A stretch of DNA of 46,637 nucleotides from Ruminococcus sp. (GCF_016287535.1 NZ_JAEFAJ010000026.1:1-46637), one strand, 5' to 3'. Shown: positions 7,556 through 16,770, counted from the first letter of the stretch. The notes: generated by a model not told the origin, from the sequence alone. Translations and numbers: made by a program.

Positions 7556-8776
7556 TCAGAGCTTCTTCTTCTCTTCCTCTATCATTTTGATAAGGTCATC
7601 CACAGACATATTCGAGGGCGATTTCTTCTTTTCGTTGCGCTCGCTCTTGTCGATTATATCCGAGATATCGGGAGTGCTGCTCTTCTTTGCCTTAGGAGCA
7701 GCTGATGAAGGAGCTGACTGGCTCCTCAGAGGAGTTGTCTTGGGAACGTCGTTCCTTGACATCTCCGCAAGCTGAGTCTTTGAAAGGATACCTGTATTAT
7801 CCGGTACAGCCTCCGGAGCTGCGGGTTTCTGTATCTTGCCGGTATTAATATTTTCGTTCTTTACGCTGAATGTACCTGTACGCTCAGCCTCGGAAGTCTT
7901 TCTGAGCATTTCCTCTCTGAGTGCGTCAGCTGTAGGAGCTGTAGATGAAGAACCGCCCACGTTCTTGGCAGCGAAAGTGCTTTCGGCGCTGCGCTGAGCC
8001 TTGAACTGCATTGTACGCTCCTTTTCCTTCTGATAGGGAGAATCGTGATTGACCTTCTTCTGGCTGAAGTTCTCAGCTATGGACATCTTCTTGCGCTCAA
8101 GCTCGTCGCTGGGCTGTATCTCCTGAGAAGGCTCAAAGAGAGGATTCGCGGACTTGTCGTGGAGATTTCTTCTGTTCTCCGACATTGCTCTTTCCTTTTC
8201 CTTCTCGTCATACTCATAGAAGCCGAATTCATCATCGTCCTCGCCCTTTGCGGAAGCTATCTTTGCGATGAAGAATATCACAAGGAGCACACAGGGAAGT
8301 ACAAGAAGCGACATTATGCCCTTTATGCTCGACGCAAAGGTTATGAAGGAACCGATGAGCACGCTCTGATTGTGACCTGTACAGAGAGCAAGTATCTTGT
8401 CCTTGGTTATCGACTCCTCGCTGCCAACTCTTGAAGCGTCGGCAGTTATGAACTTCTGTGTGCCGTCATCGGCTGTTACTATATCGAAGATACTGAGTAC
8501 CTTGAGAGTTTCGGGAGCGTCCGCTGGATAGCAGAGCACGATATCGCCCTTGGCAATGGAGGTCTTTTCTGCCGGTGCAGCAAGAAGGGCAGCCCCCTCG
8601 GTAACGCTTGAACCCATATTGTCTGTGGGTTTCACGATATAGACATATCTGCCGAAGAGCTTTGGCGTCTTGCCGCCTGAGAATGCGATATTGATAACGA
8701 TCGAAGTAACGATCAGTAATATACTAAGCACTATGATAACTAATTTCAGTATTGAGAATCGTTTCTGTTTTTCCAT
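7556..8776 (-). CDS. Signal-peptidase-I-like membrane protein, apparently without catalytic Ser
   Basis: 406 aa. A transmembrane helix (about 10-32) is followed by an extracytoplasmic domain that tracks the SipW-type signal peptidase I pattern: 'VYIVKPTDNM' where the enzyme has (S)-S-M, then 'AKGDIVLCYP', 'KFITADAS', and 'SVLIGSFITFASSIKGIM' before a second helix (about 153-173). The Ser nucleophile position is Asn53, so peptidase activity is unlikely. The C-terminal 230 residues are a low-complexity cytoplasmic tail rich in Lys, Glu and Ser, ending in 'MSVDDLIKMIEEEKKKL'. The start has AGGTGATG upstream. The role is unknown; it may bind substrates without cutting them. Confidence 0.7.
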   Translation of the reverse strand: MEKQKRFSILKLVIIVLSILLIVTSIVINIAFSGGKTPKLFGRYVYIVKPTDNMGSSVTEGAALLAAPAEKTSIAKGDIVLCYPADAPETLKVLSIFDIVTADDGTQKFITADASRVGSEESITKDKILALCTGHNQSVLIGSFITFASSIKGIMSLLVLPCVLLVIFFIAKIASAKGEDDDEFGFYEYDEKEKERAMSENRRNLHDKSANPLFEPSQEIQPSDELERKKMSIAENFSQKKVNHDSPYQKEKERTMQFKAQRSAESTFAAKNVGGSSSTAPTADALREEMLRKTSEAERTGTFSVKNENINTGKIQKPAAPEAVPDNTGILSKTQLAEMSRNDVPKTTPLRSQSAPSSAAPKAKKSSTPDISDIIDKSERNEKKKSPSNMSVDDLIKMIEEEKKKL

Positions 8777-8860
8777 TTTACATCACCTTTTCATTTTCTT
8801 TTGTTGTCTTTTTGTTTCTACACTTTATTTCTGCGGCTAAAAAAAATGACCGCTTTAATT

Positions 8861-8889
8861 ATTATAGCACACATTGTTACAAATTTCAA
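8861..8889 (-). promoter_or_regulatory. Sigma-A promoter for the signal-peptidase-like gene
   Basis: On the minus strand, TTGAAA (8889-8884), a 17-bp spacer and TATAAT (8866-8861). It lies in the 465-bp AT-rich divergent region 8777-9241; positions 8890-9069 hold nothing else I can identify. Confidence 0.85.
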
Positions 8890-9096
8890 ACATTTTTTAA
8901 GTTTTATTTTTTAAATATATAGAAATCATTTCCACAGCATTTTTTTCGGAGTTTATGCACAAATTACATTAGTTATTTCTTTACGTTTACGCAATATGCA
9001 CAATGAATATTTATTTTTTCAGATGCGTACACAAGTTTTTAAGTGCCTGTCTGCAATATATAAATTTAGTTGACAAATATTTGTTGAAATATGCAC

Positions 9097-9125
9097 TTGA
9101 AATATATTTTAATTCATAGTATAAT
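9097..9125 (+). promoter_or_regulatory. Sigma-A promoter for glgP
   Basis: TTGAAA (9097-9102), a 17-bp spacer and TATAAT (9120-9125). An extra TTGACA lies at 9070 without a matched -10. The leader to the glgP start is about 110 nt. Confidence 0.88.
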
Positions 9126-9135
9126 TGATGTGTAT

Positions 9136-9206
9136 ACTGCTTGTAGAGCGCTTTTACACGGTTTTTAAAAGCTTGTAGTACAATGCGCGGATATTATACA
9201 AGCAGT
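9136..9206 (+). promoter_or_regulatory. Structured 5' leader of glgP with a 10-bp inverted repeat
   Basis: ACTGCTTGTA (9136-9145) is the exact reverse complement of TACAAGCAGT (9197-9206). The enclosed 51 nt contain a further GCTTGTAGTAC copy. In RNA this closes a long stem-loop about 35 nt before the ATG. It could be a regulatory leader or an operator pair; no known riboswitch was recognised. Confidence 0.5.
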
Positions 9207-9241
9207 AATAACGCCGTTCTGCGGCAGATTGGAGATACTAT

Positions 9242-11650
9242 ATGGCTACTAAAAAAGTAAATCCTCTTATCGACAAGATCAAGGAAGAGTTTCCGAGAAA
9301 GCTCCAGCTTTTGTACAGCGTTTCTCCCGAAGAAGCTTCAGACAAGCAGGTGTACCATGTTCTGTCGTCAATGATCGTAGAGATACTTGGTGCAAAGAGG
9401 CAGAGCTTTGTAAATCATACCAACTCCGTTGGCGGCAAGCAGATATATTACCTTTCCATGGAGTTCCTCATGGGACGCTCCCTGAAAACAAGCATATACA
9501 ACCTCGAACTTGCGGACGGCATAAAAAATATGCTGAAGCAGTACGACATAAATCTCGACAAGATATACGAAATGGAACCCGACGCGGGTCTCGGAAACGG
9601 CGGTCTCGGCAGACTTGCCGCCTGCTACCTCGACGGCCTCGCCACTATGGCTTTCCCTGCGATGGGATATTCCATCTGTTATGAATACGGCATCTTCCAG
9701 CAGAAGCTGGAGGACGGCTGGCAGACAGAGCTCCCCGACAACTGGCTTCCCGGCGGCTCGGTATGGCTCGTCCCCAAGCCGGAGCTGTCCGTAGATGTAC
9801 ACTTTGAAGGCGATCTGAAGGAATACTGGGACAATCAGTACCACTATATCTCTCATGTGAACTACAATACCGTAGTTGCTACGCCTTACGACCTGTACGT
9901 ATCAGGCTACGGCTCCGAGGGCGTATCTGTGCTCCGTCTCTGGTCGGCAAAGGCGCCCAACTTCAATATGGAAATGTTCAACAACGGCAACTATGAGGAA
10001 GCCCTCGCCCAGAACTCCATAGCCAACGCGATATCAAAGGTGCTCTACCCCAACGATAACCACCTCGAAGGCAAGAGCCTCCGTCTCCGCCAGCAGTATT
10101 TCCTCTGCGCGGCTTCGATAGGCGATATCGTAAGCTCACATATGGCTGTTTACGGCACTCTCGAAAACCTCGCCGACAAGGTCGCTATCCACATAAACGA
10201 TACCCACCCCACCCTCGCTATCCCTGAGCTCATGAGGATACTCCTCGATGACTGCGGCTACAGCTGGGAAAAATCATGGGATATCGTCACAAGGACCTTT
10301 GCTTATACCAACCATACAGTCATGGCAGAGGCTCTCGAAAAATGGGACGTAAACCTCGTAAAACAGGTAATACCGAGAATATTCTCAATTATCATCGAAA
10401 TAAACAACCGCTACTGCCAGTCCCTTCTTGAATGGAACGGCGGAGACAGCGCAAAGACCACACGTATGTCCATTGTCAAGGACAATCAGATACACATGGC
10501 AACTCTCTGCGTCGCCGCCTCACACAGTGTAAACGGCGTATCAAAGCTCCATTCGGAGATAATCAAGCAGTCGGTATTCCATGAGGAATTCGAGAATACC
10601 CCTCAGAAATTCAAGAACGTCACGAACGGCATAGCCTACAGAAGATGGCTGTATCAGTCAAATCCGGCTCTGACCGATCTTCTCACGGAGACTATCGGTC
10701 CAAAGTTCATAAAGGACGGCGCGGAGCTTGAAAACTTCAGAAAATTCGAGAACGACGAGGAAGTCCTCACAAAGCTCATGGCTGTCAAGAAGGAAAACAA
10801 GGAAGCCTTCGCAAAGTATGTCAAGAACGAATCCGGCATCGACCTCAATACAGACAGCATTTTCGACGTACAGGTAAAGCGTCTCCACGAATACAAGAGA
10901 CAGCACCTGAACGTCATGAATATACTCACGGATTACGCTTACCTGCTCAACGACCCTGACGCGCCCTATACTCCCAAGACTTATATCTTCGCGGCAAAGG
11001 CGGCTCCGGGATATTACCTCGCAAAGCAGATAATCAAGATGATATGGGCTATCTCTGAGGAAATAAAGCGCAATCCCAAAATAAGCGAAAAGCTCTCAGT
11101 AGTATTCCTTGAGAACTACTGCGTTACACTCTCCGAACACCTCATGCCTGCTTCAGATGTTTCAGAGCAGATATCCCTTGCGGGAACAGAGGCTTCGGGT
11201 ACGGGTAATATGAAGCTCATGCTCAACGGCGCAGTAACCCTCGGTACTCTCGACGGCGCAAACATCGAGATAAAGGAAGCCTGCGGCGACGAGAACATCA
11301 TAATCTTCGGCATGACCACTCCTCAGGTAAACGAACTGAGATACAGAGGCTACAACCCGATGGACTGCTACAACTGCGACCCGCGCATACGCGAAGCCAT
11401 CGACCGTATGTACCACGGAATAAACGGCTGTACCTTCAACGATGTGGCTAATTCACTGAAGAACAACGATCCATATATGGTGCTCGCCGATTTCGACAGC
11501 TACAGAAAGGCTCAGCACTACGTGGCAGAATGTTATAACGACAAGATGAAGTGGGCTAAAATGTCCCTCAACAACATCGCAGGAGCCGGAATATTCTCCG
11601 CAGACCGCGCTGTTGCAGAGTATGCCGACAATATCTGGCATCTCAGATAA
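9242..11650 (+). CDS. glgP: Glycogen/starch/maltodextrin phosphorylase
   Basis: 802 aa GT35 enzyme that releases glucose-1-phosphate from alpha-1,4-glucans. Hallmarks: 'EPDAGLGNGGLGRLAACYLDGLATM', 'DTHPTLAIPELMRIL', 'QVKRLHEYKRQHLN', and the PLP site 'EASGTGNMKLMLNGAVTLGT', in which Lys658 is the expected Schiff-base lysine. It has no signal peptide and is cytoplasmic. GGAG at 9231-9234 supports the start. It is followed 108 bp later by a GH13 enzyme, consistent with joint breakdown of stored glycogen or imported dextrins. Confidence 0.97.
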   Translation: MATKKVNPLIDKIKEEFPRKLQLLYSVSPEEASDKQVYHVLSSMIVEILGAKRQSFVNHTNSVGGKQIYYLSMEFLMGRSLKTSIYNLELADGIKNMLKQYDINLDKIYEMEPDAGLGNGGLGRLAACYLDGLATMAFPAMGYSICYEYGIFQQKLEDGWQTELPDNWLPGGSVWLVPKPELSVDVHFEGDLKEYWDNQYHYISHVNYNTVVATPYDLYVSGYGSEGVSVLRLWSAKAPNFNMEMFNNGNYEEALAQNSIANAISKVLYPNDNHLEGKSLRLRQQYFLCAASIGDIVSSHMAVYGTLENLADKVAIHINDTHPTLAIPELMRILLDDCGYSWEKSWDIVTRTFAYTNHTVMAEALEKWDVNLVKQVIPRIFSIIIEINNRYCQSLLEWNGGDSAKTTRMSIVKDNQIHMATLCVAASHSVNGVSKLHSEIIKQSVFHEEFENTPQKFKNVTNGIAYRRWLYQSNPALTDLLTETIGPKFIKDGAELENFRKFENDEEVLTKLMAVKKENKEAFAKYVKNESGIDLNTDSIFDVQVKRLHEYKRQHLNVMNILTDYAYLLNDPDAPYTPKTYIFAAKAAPGYYLAKQIIKMIWAISEEIKRNPKISEKLSVVFLENYCVTLSEHLMPASDVSEQISLAGTEASGTGNMKLMLNGAVTLGTLDGANIEIKEACGDENIIIFGMTTPQVNELRYRGYNPMDCYNCDPRIREAIDRMYHGINGCTFNDVANSLKNNDPYMVLADFDSYRKAQHYVAECYNDKMKWAKMSLNNIAGAGIFSADRAVAEYADNIWHLR

Positions 11651-11758
11651 GACGATCTCCCGAAACAGATCATACAGGGGACACAGGTAAAACGATACCC
11701 GTATCAGTAACGGAATATTGCGTCCTCTTTCAAAAATACCGGAAACGGAGTGTTTTTA

Positions 11759-13645
11759 ATGAAACCATTTTATGATACCTGGGATCTCAGCTACAAATCA
11801 ATTTTCGGCGCGGTAAGACAGTATGAGACCTGCCGCTTCACGATCAGGCTCCCAAAGGATATGCGCCCTGACTATCCGCCGGTGCTGGTGCTTTTCCGTA
11901 CAGGCTTCAAGGAGCGCTTCATAACCATGAACGTGACCGAGGAGGAAGAGGACTGCTTTGCGTACTCTGCCGAGTATGAAGCAAGGTATACCGACGTACA
12001 TTACTATTACTTCTCGTTTACAGAGGATGGAAACCGTCACTACATCAAGAAGGTGAATATTCACGAGGGCGGCTTTGATGAAGGAGAAATGTTCCAGCTC
12101 ACCGTCTACAACAGCACATATTCTACTCCCGATTTTCTCAAGGGCGGCGTTATGTACCAGATATTCCCCGACCGCTTCTGCAACAGCGGCAAGCCCAAGG
12201 AGAATATACCTGAGGGACGTGTTCTCCGCGACGACTGGGGCGGCACTCCCTTCTACAAGCCCGACGAGAACGGTCACGTATGGAACAACGACTACTTCGG
12301 CGGCGATTTCGAGGGAATAAAGTCCAAGCTGCCTTACCTCAAAGGTCTCGGTGTGACCTGTATATACCTCAATCCTATATTCGAGGCTCACGAGAACCAC
12401 AGGTACAACACCGCGAACTATATGAACGCAGACCCGCTTCTCGGCACTAACGAGGAGTTCGCTGAGCTCTGCAAGGCCGCTGAAAGCTATGGCATATGCA
12501 TAATACTTGACGGCGTATTCTCACATACCGGCGCTGACAGCGTTTACTTCAACAAGTACGGACGCTACCCCGAACTCGGCGCTTATCAGTCAAAGGAAAG
12601 CAAATACTACGACTGGTACAGCTTCATAGACTTCCCCGACTCATACGAAGCATGGTGGGGCATAGACACTCTCCCCAACGTATTCGAGAACAATGAGGAC
12701 TATACCGAGTATATCTGCGGCGACGAGGGCGTTCTCCGCTACTGGCTCGACCAGGGCGCGGCAGGATACCGTCTTGACGTTGCAGACGAGCTCCCGGACA
12801 AATTCCTTGCGAACCTCAGAAAATGCGTAAAGGAATACGACAAGAACAAGCTCATCATCGGAGAGGTATGGGAGGACGCAACAAACAAGGAAAGCTACGG
12901 CATCAAGCGCCGCTATCTCCTGGGCGATCAGCTCGACTCAGTAATGAACTACCCCTTCCGTGAAGCTATAATGAACTTCTTAAAGGGCGGCAAGCCAAGC
13001 GAATTCATAAAATCCATAATGACCATAGTCGAGCACTATCCCAAGCCAACTGTGGACGTACTAATGAACTTTGTGTCCACTCACGATATCGAACGCGCTA
13101 TAAACCGCCTCGGCGGCGATGACTGCACCGGAAAGAGCAAGGACTGGATGGCGGAACGCTACCTCTCTCCCGAACAGTACGAGCACGGAAAGGAACTGCT
13201 CAAAGCCGCGATGGCGCTCCAGTTCTTCCTGCCCGGAGTACCGAGCATATACTACGGCGACGAAGCAGGACTTCAGGGCTACAAGGACCCCTTCAACCGC
13301 CGCTGCTACCCGTGGGGAAACGAGGATACAGACCTTATCGAATATGTTTCCGAGCTCAGCCGCGTAAGAAAGTCCATACCAAATATGCGCGACGGAAGGA
13401 TATACTTCGTTATCAACGAAAAAGAGGTACAGGACAGCCGTCTTATCGGCTTTACCCGTCAGGGACAGAAGCAGGATCATATCATATTCGTAAACAGGAG
13501 CGGCGATACTGTCCAGCTCGGCAATATCAGTGAGATACTGTCGCGCTTCACCGACATACAGCCGTTCTACGGCGAGTTCATAGACGATACCATCACGGTA
13601 AAGCCCTACGGATATACTATCATCAAGGCAAAATTCGTGAAATGA
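11759..13645 (+). CDS. GH13 alpha-amylase family glycoside hydrolase (neopullulanase/maltodextrin hydrolase type)
   Basis: 628 aa. An N-terminal beta domain (about 1-125) precedes the GH13 barrel: 'GGVMYQIFPDRF', region I-like 'DGVFSHTGADS', region II 'GYRLDVADEL' with nucleophile Asp340, region III 'IIGEVWED' with acid/base Glu369, and region IV 'NFVSTHDIE' with Asp443. All three catalytic acids are present. There is no signal peptide, so it should act inside the cell on short maltodextrins or pullulan-like branches beside glgP. I chose the ATG at 11759, 9 bp after a GTG in the same frame, because GGAG sits at a suitable distance. The exact specificity cannot be read from the sequence. Confidence 0.92.
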   Translation: MKPFYDTWDLSYKSIFGAVRQYETCRFTIRLPKDMRPDYPPVLVLFRTGFKERFITMNVTEEEEDCFAYSAEYEARYTDVHYYYFSFTEDGNRHYIKKVNIHEGGFDEGEMFQLTVYNSTYSTPDFLKGGVMYQIFPDRFCNSGKPKENIPEGRVLRDDWGGTPFYKPDENGHVWNNDYFGGDFEGIKSKLPYLKGLGVTCIYLNPIFEAHENHRYNTANYMNADPLLGTNEEFAELCKAAESYGICIILDGVFSHTGADSVYFNKYGRYPELGAYQSKESKYYDWYSFIDFPDSYEAWWGIDTLPNVFENNEDYTEYICGDEGVLRYWLDQGAAGYRLDVADELPDKFLANLRKCVKEYDKNKLIIGEVWEDATNKESYGIKRRYLLGDQLDSVMNYPFREAIMNFLKGGKPSEFIKSIMTIVEHYPKPTVDVLMNFVSTHDIERAINRLGGDDCTGKSKDWMAERYLSPEQYEHGKELLKAAMALQFFLPGVPSIYYGDEAGLQGYKDPFNRRCYPWGNEDTDLIEYVSELSRVRKSIPNMRDGRIYFVINEKEVQDSRLIGFTRQGQKQDHIIFVNRSGDTVQLGNISEILSRFTDIQPFYGEFIDDTITVKPYGYTIIKAKFVK

Positions 13646-13719
13646 ACCTGTGCGGACCGGCAGCGGATACAGTGATCAAAAGCTCTGGATACATAGCTTC
13701 GGAGCTAAAAATATCAGCG

Positions 13720-13750
13720 ATATGCGGAGCTGAGCTCCGCATATTTCTCA
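13720..13750 (+). terminator. Hairpin/terminator after the GH13 gene
   Basis: ATATGCGGAGC-TGA-GCTCCGCATAT is a perfect 11-bp stem, followed by a weak pyrimidine run (TTCTC). It lies 74 bp beyond the stop codon, with a promoter for the next gene downstream. Confidence 0.6.
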
Positions 13751-13833
13751 CCCCTGACTGTCCGTCACCGGCGTACAAGCGTATTCACCAAAAACACAGT
13801 TTTATGCAAGGCTGTTTTTTGGCTTTATGTCAA

Positions 13834-13862
13834 TTGATTTCAGGGACAAAAAAGCATATAAT
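13834..13862 (+). promoter_or_regulatory. Sigma-A promoter for aspartokinase
   Basis: TTGATT (13834-13839), a 17-bp spacer and TATAAT (13857-13862). The leader is under 40 nt, too short for a lysine riboswitch. Confidence 0.82.
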
Positions 13863-13906
13863 AGATATTGCTTAAAAATTATCAATGCTATAAAGGAATG
13901 ATATAT

Positions 13907-15244
13907 ATGAATGATAAGGTAGTCAAGTTCGGCGGAAGCTCCCTTGCGGACGCTAATCAGTTCAGAAAGGTCGCGGCTATAATAAAGAGCGACGCAAGGC
14001 GCAGGTACGTTGTTCCGTCCGCTCCCGGAAAGCGCTTTTCCGATGATATAAAGATCACGGATATGCTGTATAAATGCGGAGAGCTGGCAGGCAGCGGCAT
14101 GGACTTCTCAAAGGAGTTCGGTATCATAAAGGACAGATACAACGGTATAATCTCCGAACTGGGCATAGATATGTCACTTGAAGAGGAGTTCAGCGCTATC
14201 GCGGACGAGCTTAAAAAGCGCCCTTCAAAGGACTTTGCAGCAAGCCGCGGAGAGTATCTCAACGGCAAGGTGCTGGCTAAATACCTCGGCTTCACCTTTG
14301 TTGATGCCGCTGATATAATCGTATTCGACACGAAAGGAGTGCTCCTCCTTGACGAGACCGTAAAGGCTGTACGCGAAAAGCTCAGCGGTCTTGACAACGC
14401 AGTTATCCCCGGTTTCTACGGAAGGACCACAGAGGGCTTCATAAAGACATTCTCACGCGGCGGCTCGGACGTTACCGGCTCTATAATCGCAAATGCGGTA
14501 AAGGCTGATATCTACGAGAACTGGACAGACGTTTCCGGCTTCCTCGTTGCAGACCCCAGAATAGTCGATACTCCCGACGTTATAGAAGTGATCACATACC
14601 GTGAGCTCCGCGAGCTCGCTTACATGGGAGCCTCAGTGCTCCACGAGGACGCTATATTCCCCGTGCGCTCGGCAGGTATACCTATAAACATAAGAAATAC
14701 CAACTCCCCTGAGGACGCAGGCACTATGATAGTGGGCGACGATTTCGATTTCAGCAAGGAAAGCGTAAAGCATACTATCACAGGTATCGCCGGCAAGAAG
14801 GGCTTCAGCACTATCAATATCGAAAAAGCCATGATGAACAACGAGACCGGATTCGGTATGAAGGTGCTCAAGGTCCTCTATGACAACGGTCTTTCCTTCG
14901 AGCATATGCCCTCAGGTATCGACACCATGAGCATTACTCTCAGCACAGAAAAACTCAACCCTGTACGTGACAAGGTGCTTGCAGATCTCCGCAGGGCTGT
15001 TTCTCCCGACCACCTCGAAATAGAGGACGGTATCGCTCTACTTGCGGTAGTCGGACGCAGAATGAAGAACACAAGGGGTACAGTTGCGCGTATCTTCGCT
15101 TCTATGGCTCATGCGCGTATCAACGTAAAGATGATAGATCAGGGCTCCAGCGAGCTCAATGTTATCATCGGCGTAAGCGAGAACGATCTCCCTGAGGCTA
15201 TCCGCAGGATATACGATATGTTCATCAATTCCGAGAAGAAGTGA
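13907..15244 (+). CDS. lysC: Aspartate kinase
   Basis: 445 aa, catalysing phosphorylation of L-aspartate, the first step to Lys, Met, Thr and diaminopimelate. The kinase domain opens with 'VVKFGGSSLADANQFRKV' and has 'RGGSDVTGSIIANAV' in the substrate site and 'DPRIVDTPDVI'. Two ACT-type regulatory modules follow (about 300-445), including 'VGRRMKNTRGTVARIFASMA'. AAAGGA at 13892-13897 supports the ATG at 13907. It is monocistronic between its own promoter and terminator. Feedback inhibition is expected from the ACT domains, but the effector is unknown. Confidence 0.95.
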   Translation: MNDKVVKFGGSSLADANQFRKVAAIIKSDARRRYVVPSAPGKRFSDDIKITDMLYKCGELAGSGMDFSKEFGIIKDRYNGIISELGIDMSLEEEFSAIADELKKRPSKDFAASRGEYLNGKVLAKYLGFTFVDAADIIVFDTKGVLLLDETVKAVREKLSGLDNAVIPGFYGRTTEGFIKTFSRGGSDVTGSIIANAVKADIYENWTDVSGFLVADPRIVDTPDVIEVITYRELRELAYMGASVLHEDAIFPVRSAGIPINIRNTNSPEDAGTMIVGDDFDFSKESVKHTITGIAGKKGFSTINIEKAMMNNETGFGMKVLKVLYDNGLSFEHMPSGIDTMSITLSTEKLNPVRDKVLADLRRAVSPDHLEIEDGIALLAVVGRRMKNTRGTVARIFASMAHARINVKMIDQGSSELNVIIGVSENDLPEAIRRIYDMFINSEKK

Positions 15245-15246
15245 TA

Positions 15247-15280
15247 TAAAAAAGGCGCTCATTGAGCGCCTTTTGATTTT
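15247..15280 (+). terminator. Terminator after aspartokinase
   Basis: AAAAGGCGCTC and GAGCGCCTTTT form a stem followed by GATTTT. Confidence 0.92.
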
Positions 15281-15311
15281 ATCAGCCTTGCTTTGCGGAT
15301 GTCTAACGAGC

Positions 15312-15336
15312 TAAAGGCTAATGGCTGACGGCTGAC
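15312..15336. repeat. Short degenerate GGCTAATGGCTGACGGCTGA repeat
   Basis: Three imperfect 'GGCTRA(C/T)' units stand immediately before the next promoter. They resemble the simple intergenic repeats elsewhere in the window. No function is evident. Confidence 0.45.
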
Positions 15337-15337
15337 A

Positions 15338-15366
15338 TTGACATATCCCGGCTGCTGTGATATACT
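15338..15366 (+). promoter_or_regulatory. Strong sigma-A promoter for the GT2 gene
   Basis: Consensus TTGACA (15338-15343), a 17-bp spacer and TATACT (15361-15366). Confidence 0.9.
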
Positions 15367-15398
15367 TAAATAAAATTTATACGACGAAAGGAAAAGCT

Positions 15399-16376
15399 AT
15401 GGATTCCCCTGAGATACTTTATATGGTAGTCCCGTGCTATAACGAGCAGGAAGTGCTCAGAGAAACAGCGGAACAGCTTAAAACTAAATATACCGATCTT
15501 ATCTCGTCAGGGCTCATATCAAATGAAAGCCGCATAGTTTTCGTAAACGACGGCTCATCGGACATGACCTGGGATTTAATCAAGGAGCTCCATGATACTT
15601 CTCCGCAGTTCTTCTCAGGCATCGACCTCGCTCACAACAGCGGTCACCAGAACGCGATACTCGCGGGTCTCATGACAGTCAAGGATATCTGCGATATGTG
15701 CATAACAATGGACGCAGACCTCCAGGACGATATAAACACCATAGACGAAATGGTAAAGAAATACTATGAGGGGAATCAGGTGGTATACGGCGTGAGAAGC
15801 GCAAGGGACGCGGATTCGTTCTTCAAGAAGTCCACCGCGAAAGGCTTTTACAGGTTCATGAGGGTAATGGGCGCGGACGTGGTCTACAATCACGCGGATT
15901 TCCGCCTTATGAGCAAAAGAGTCATGCAGGAGCTTTCAGGCTTTCGGGAAGTGAACCTGTTCCTCCGCGGCATGGTGCCGCTTATCGGCTTCAAGAACTG
16001 CAAGGTCTACTACGAGCGCCATGAGAGAGCCGCAGGCGAGAGCAAATACTCACTGAAACGTATGCTTGCCTTTGCGGTAAACGGTATAACCTCATTCAGC
16101 ACCAAGCCGCTGAAACTCATAACCGCTCTCGGTCTTATAATGTCAGCTGCCAGCGTAGTTGCTTTCATATGGGTGTTTATCACAAAGATAGCCGGATTCA
16201 CGGTACATGGCTGGTCAAGTACCATGTGTTCCATATGGCTGATCGGCGGTCTGCAGCTGTTCTGTCTCGGTATCATAGGCGAGTACATCGGCAAGATATA
16301 CGCCGAGGTAAAGCAGCGGCCGCGGTACATCGTCGCGGAGTTCCTGAACGATGACGGCAAAACAGAAGAAAAATAA
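15399..16376 (+). CDS. GT2 family glycosyltransferase, GtrB/DPM1-like (polyprenyl-phosphate sugar transferase)
   Basis: 325 aa. A GT-A domain has 'VVPCYNEQEVLRETAEQL', 'FVNDGSSDMTW', 'HNSGHQNAILAGL', the DxD-type 'MDADLQDD', and 'YYERHERAAGESKYSLKRML'. Two C-terminal transmembrane helices (about 235-260 and 270-295) complete the GtrB/DPM1 layout. Such enzymes transfer a sugar from a nucleotide sugar to undecaprenyl phosphate for later use outside the membrane. GAAAGGA upstream supports the ATG at 15399. A small membrane protein follows 24 bp later in the same unit. The sugar is unknown. Confidence 0.92.
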   Translation: MDSPEILYMVVPCYNEQEVLRETAEQLKTKYTDLISSGLISNESRIVFVNDGSSDMTWDLIKELHDTSPQFFSGIDLAHNSGHQNAILAGLMTVKDICDMCITMDADLQDDINTIDEMVKKYYEGNQVVYGVRSARDADSFFKKSTAKGFYRFMRVMGADVVYNHADFRLMSKRVMQELSGFREVNLFLRGMVPLIGFKNCKVYYERHERAAGESKYSLKRMLAFAVNGITSFSTKPLKLITALGLIMSAASVVAFIWVFITKIAGFTVHGWSSTMCSIWLIGGLQLFCLGIIGEYIGKIYAEVKQRPRYIVAEFLNDDGKTEEK

Positions 16377-16400
16377 CTTTAACGATAAGGAGTTTTTATT

Positions 16401-16583
16401 ATGGACGCTATAATCAACAGTATAACCGGATTTATCTCACAATACTGGGCTATTATCTTATTTGTCATCGTACTGTTAATACTCATAAAGATCAAGCACA
16501 AGATAAAGAAAGCCATCTTTCTGGCAATACTTATCGGAGCTGCATTGTTCGCTTCCGGCGTGACATTTTTCAATTTTCAATAG
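16401..16583 (+). CDS. Small membrane protein
   Basis: 60 aa with two hydrophobic helices (about 15-29 and 37-56) flanking a basic loop 'KIKHKIKK', which should face the cytoplasm. AAGGAG at 16388-16393 supports the start. It follows the GT2 gene and ends at a terminator, so it may be an accessory to the glycosyltransferase, but no family was recognised. Confidence 0.75.
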   Translation: MDAIINSITGFISQYWAIILFVIVLLILIKIKHKIKKAIFLAILIGAALFASGVTFFNFQ

Positions 16584-16590
16584 AAATAAA

Positions 16591-16621
16591 AGGCAGCGCA
16601 GTTTATCTGCGCTGTTTTGTT
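16591..16621 (+). terminator. Terminator after the GT2/small membrane protein unit
   Basis: CAGCGCAG, loop TTTAT, CTGCGCTG, then TTTTGTTATTTTTT. Confidence 0.9.
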
Positions 16622-16635
16622 ATTTTTTATGAAAG

Positions 16636-16770
16636 GTATACACGGGCGAGCGGAATTCGTCCCTACATAAGTTTTACGTTGATTGCATTGTCTGGCACGG
16701 GCGCACAATGTACGCCCCTACAAATCTATGCACTAATCACTTGCGGACTGCCACAGGCAGCCCTACAGTC
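16636..16770. repeat. Three tandem CCCTACA-ended palindromic repeats
   Basis: Three related units stand in a row: ACGGGCGAGCGGAATTCGTCCCTACA (16640-16665), a GGGCGCACAATGTACGCCCC hairpin followed by TACA (about 16699-16722), and GGACTGCCACAGGCAGCCCTACA (about 16745-16767). Each is a hairpin ending in CCCTACA. A fourth copy is at 45325-45351. They fill the gap upstream of glyS and look like REP-type elements. Confidence 0.7.

Noticed and set aside
13646..13906. Lysine riboswitch before aspartokinase
   Set aside because: The promoter leaves fewer than 45 nt of leader, too short for the aptamer, and no lysine-box motif is seen.
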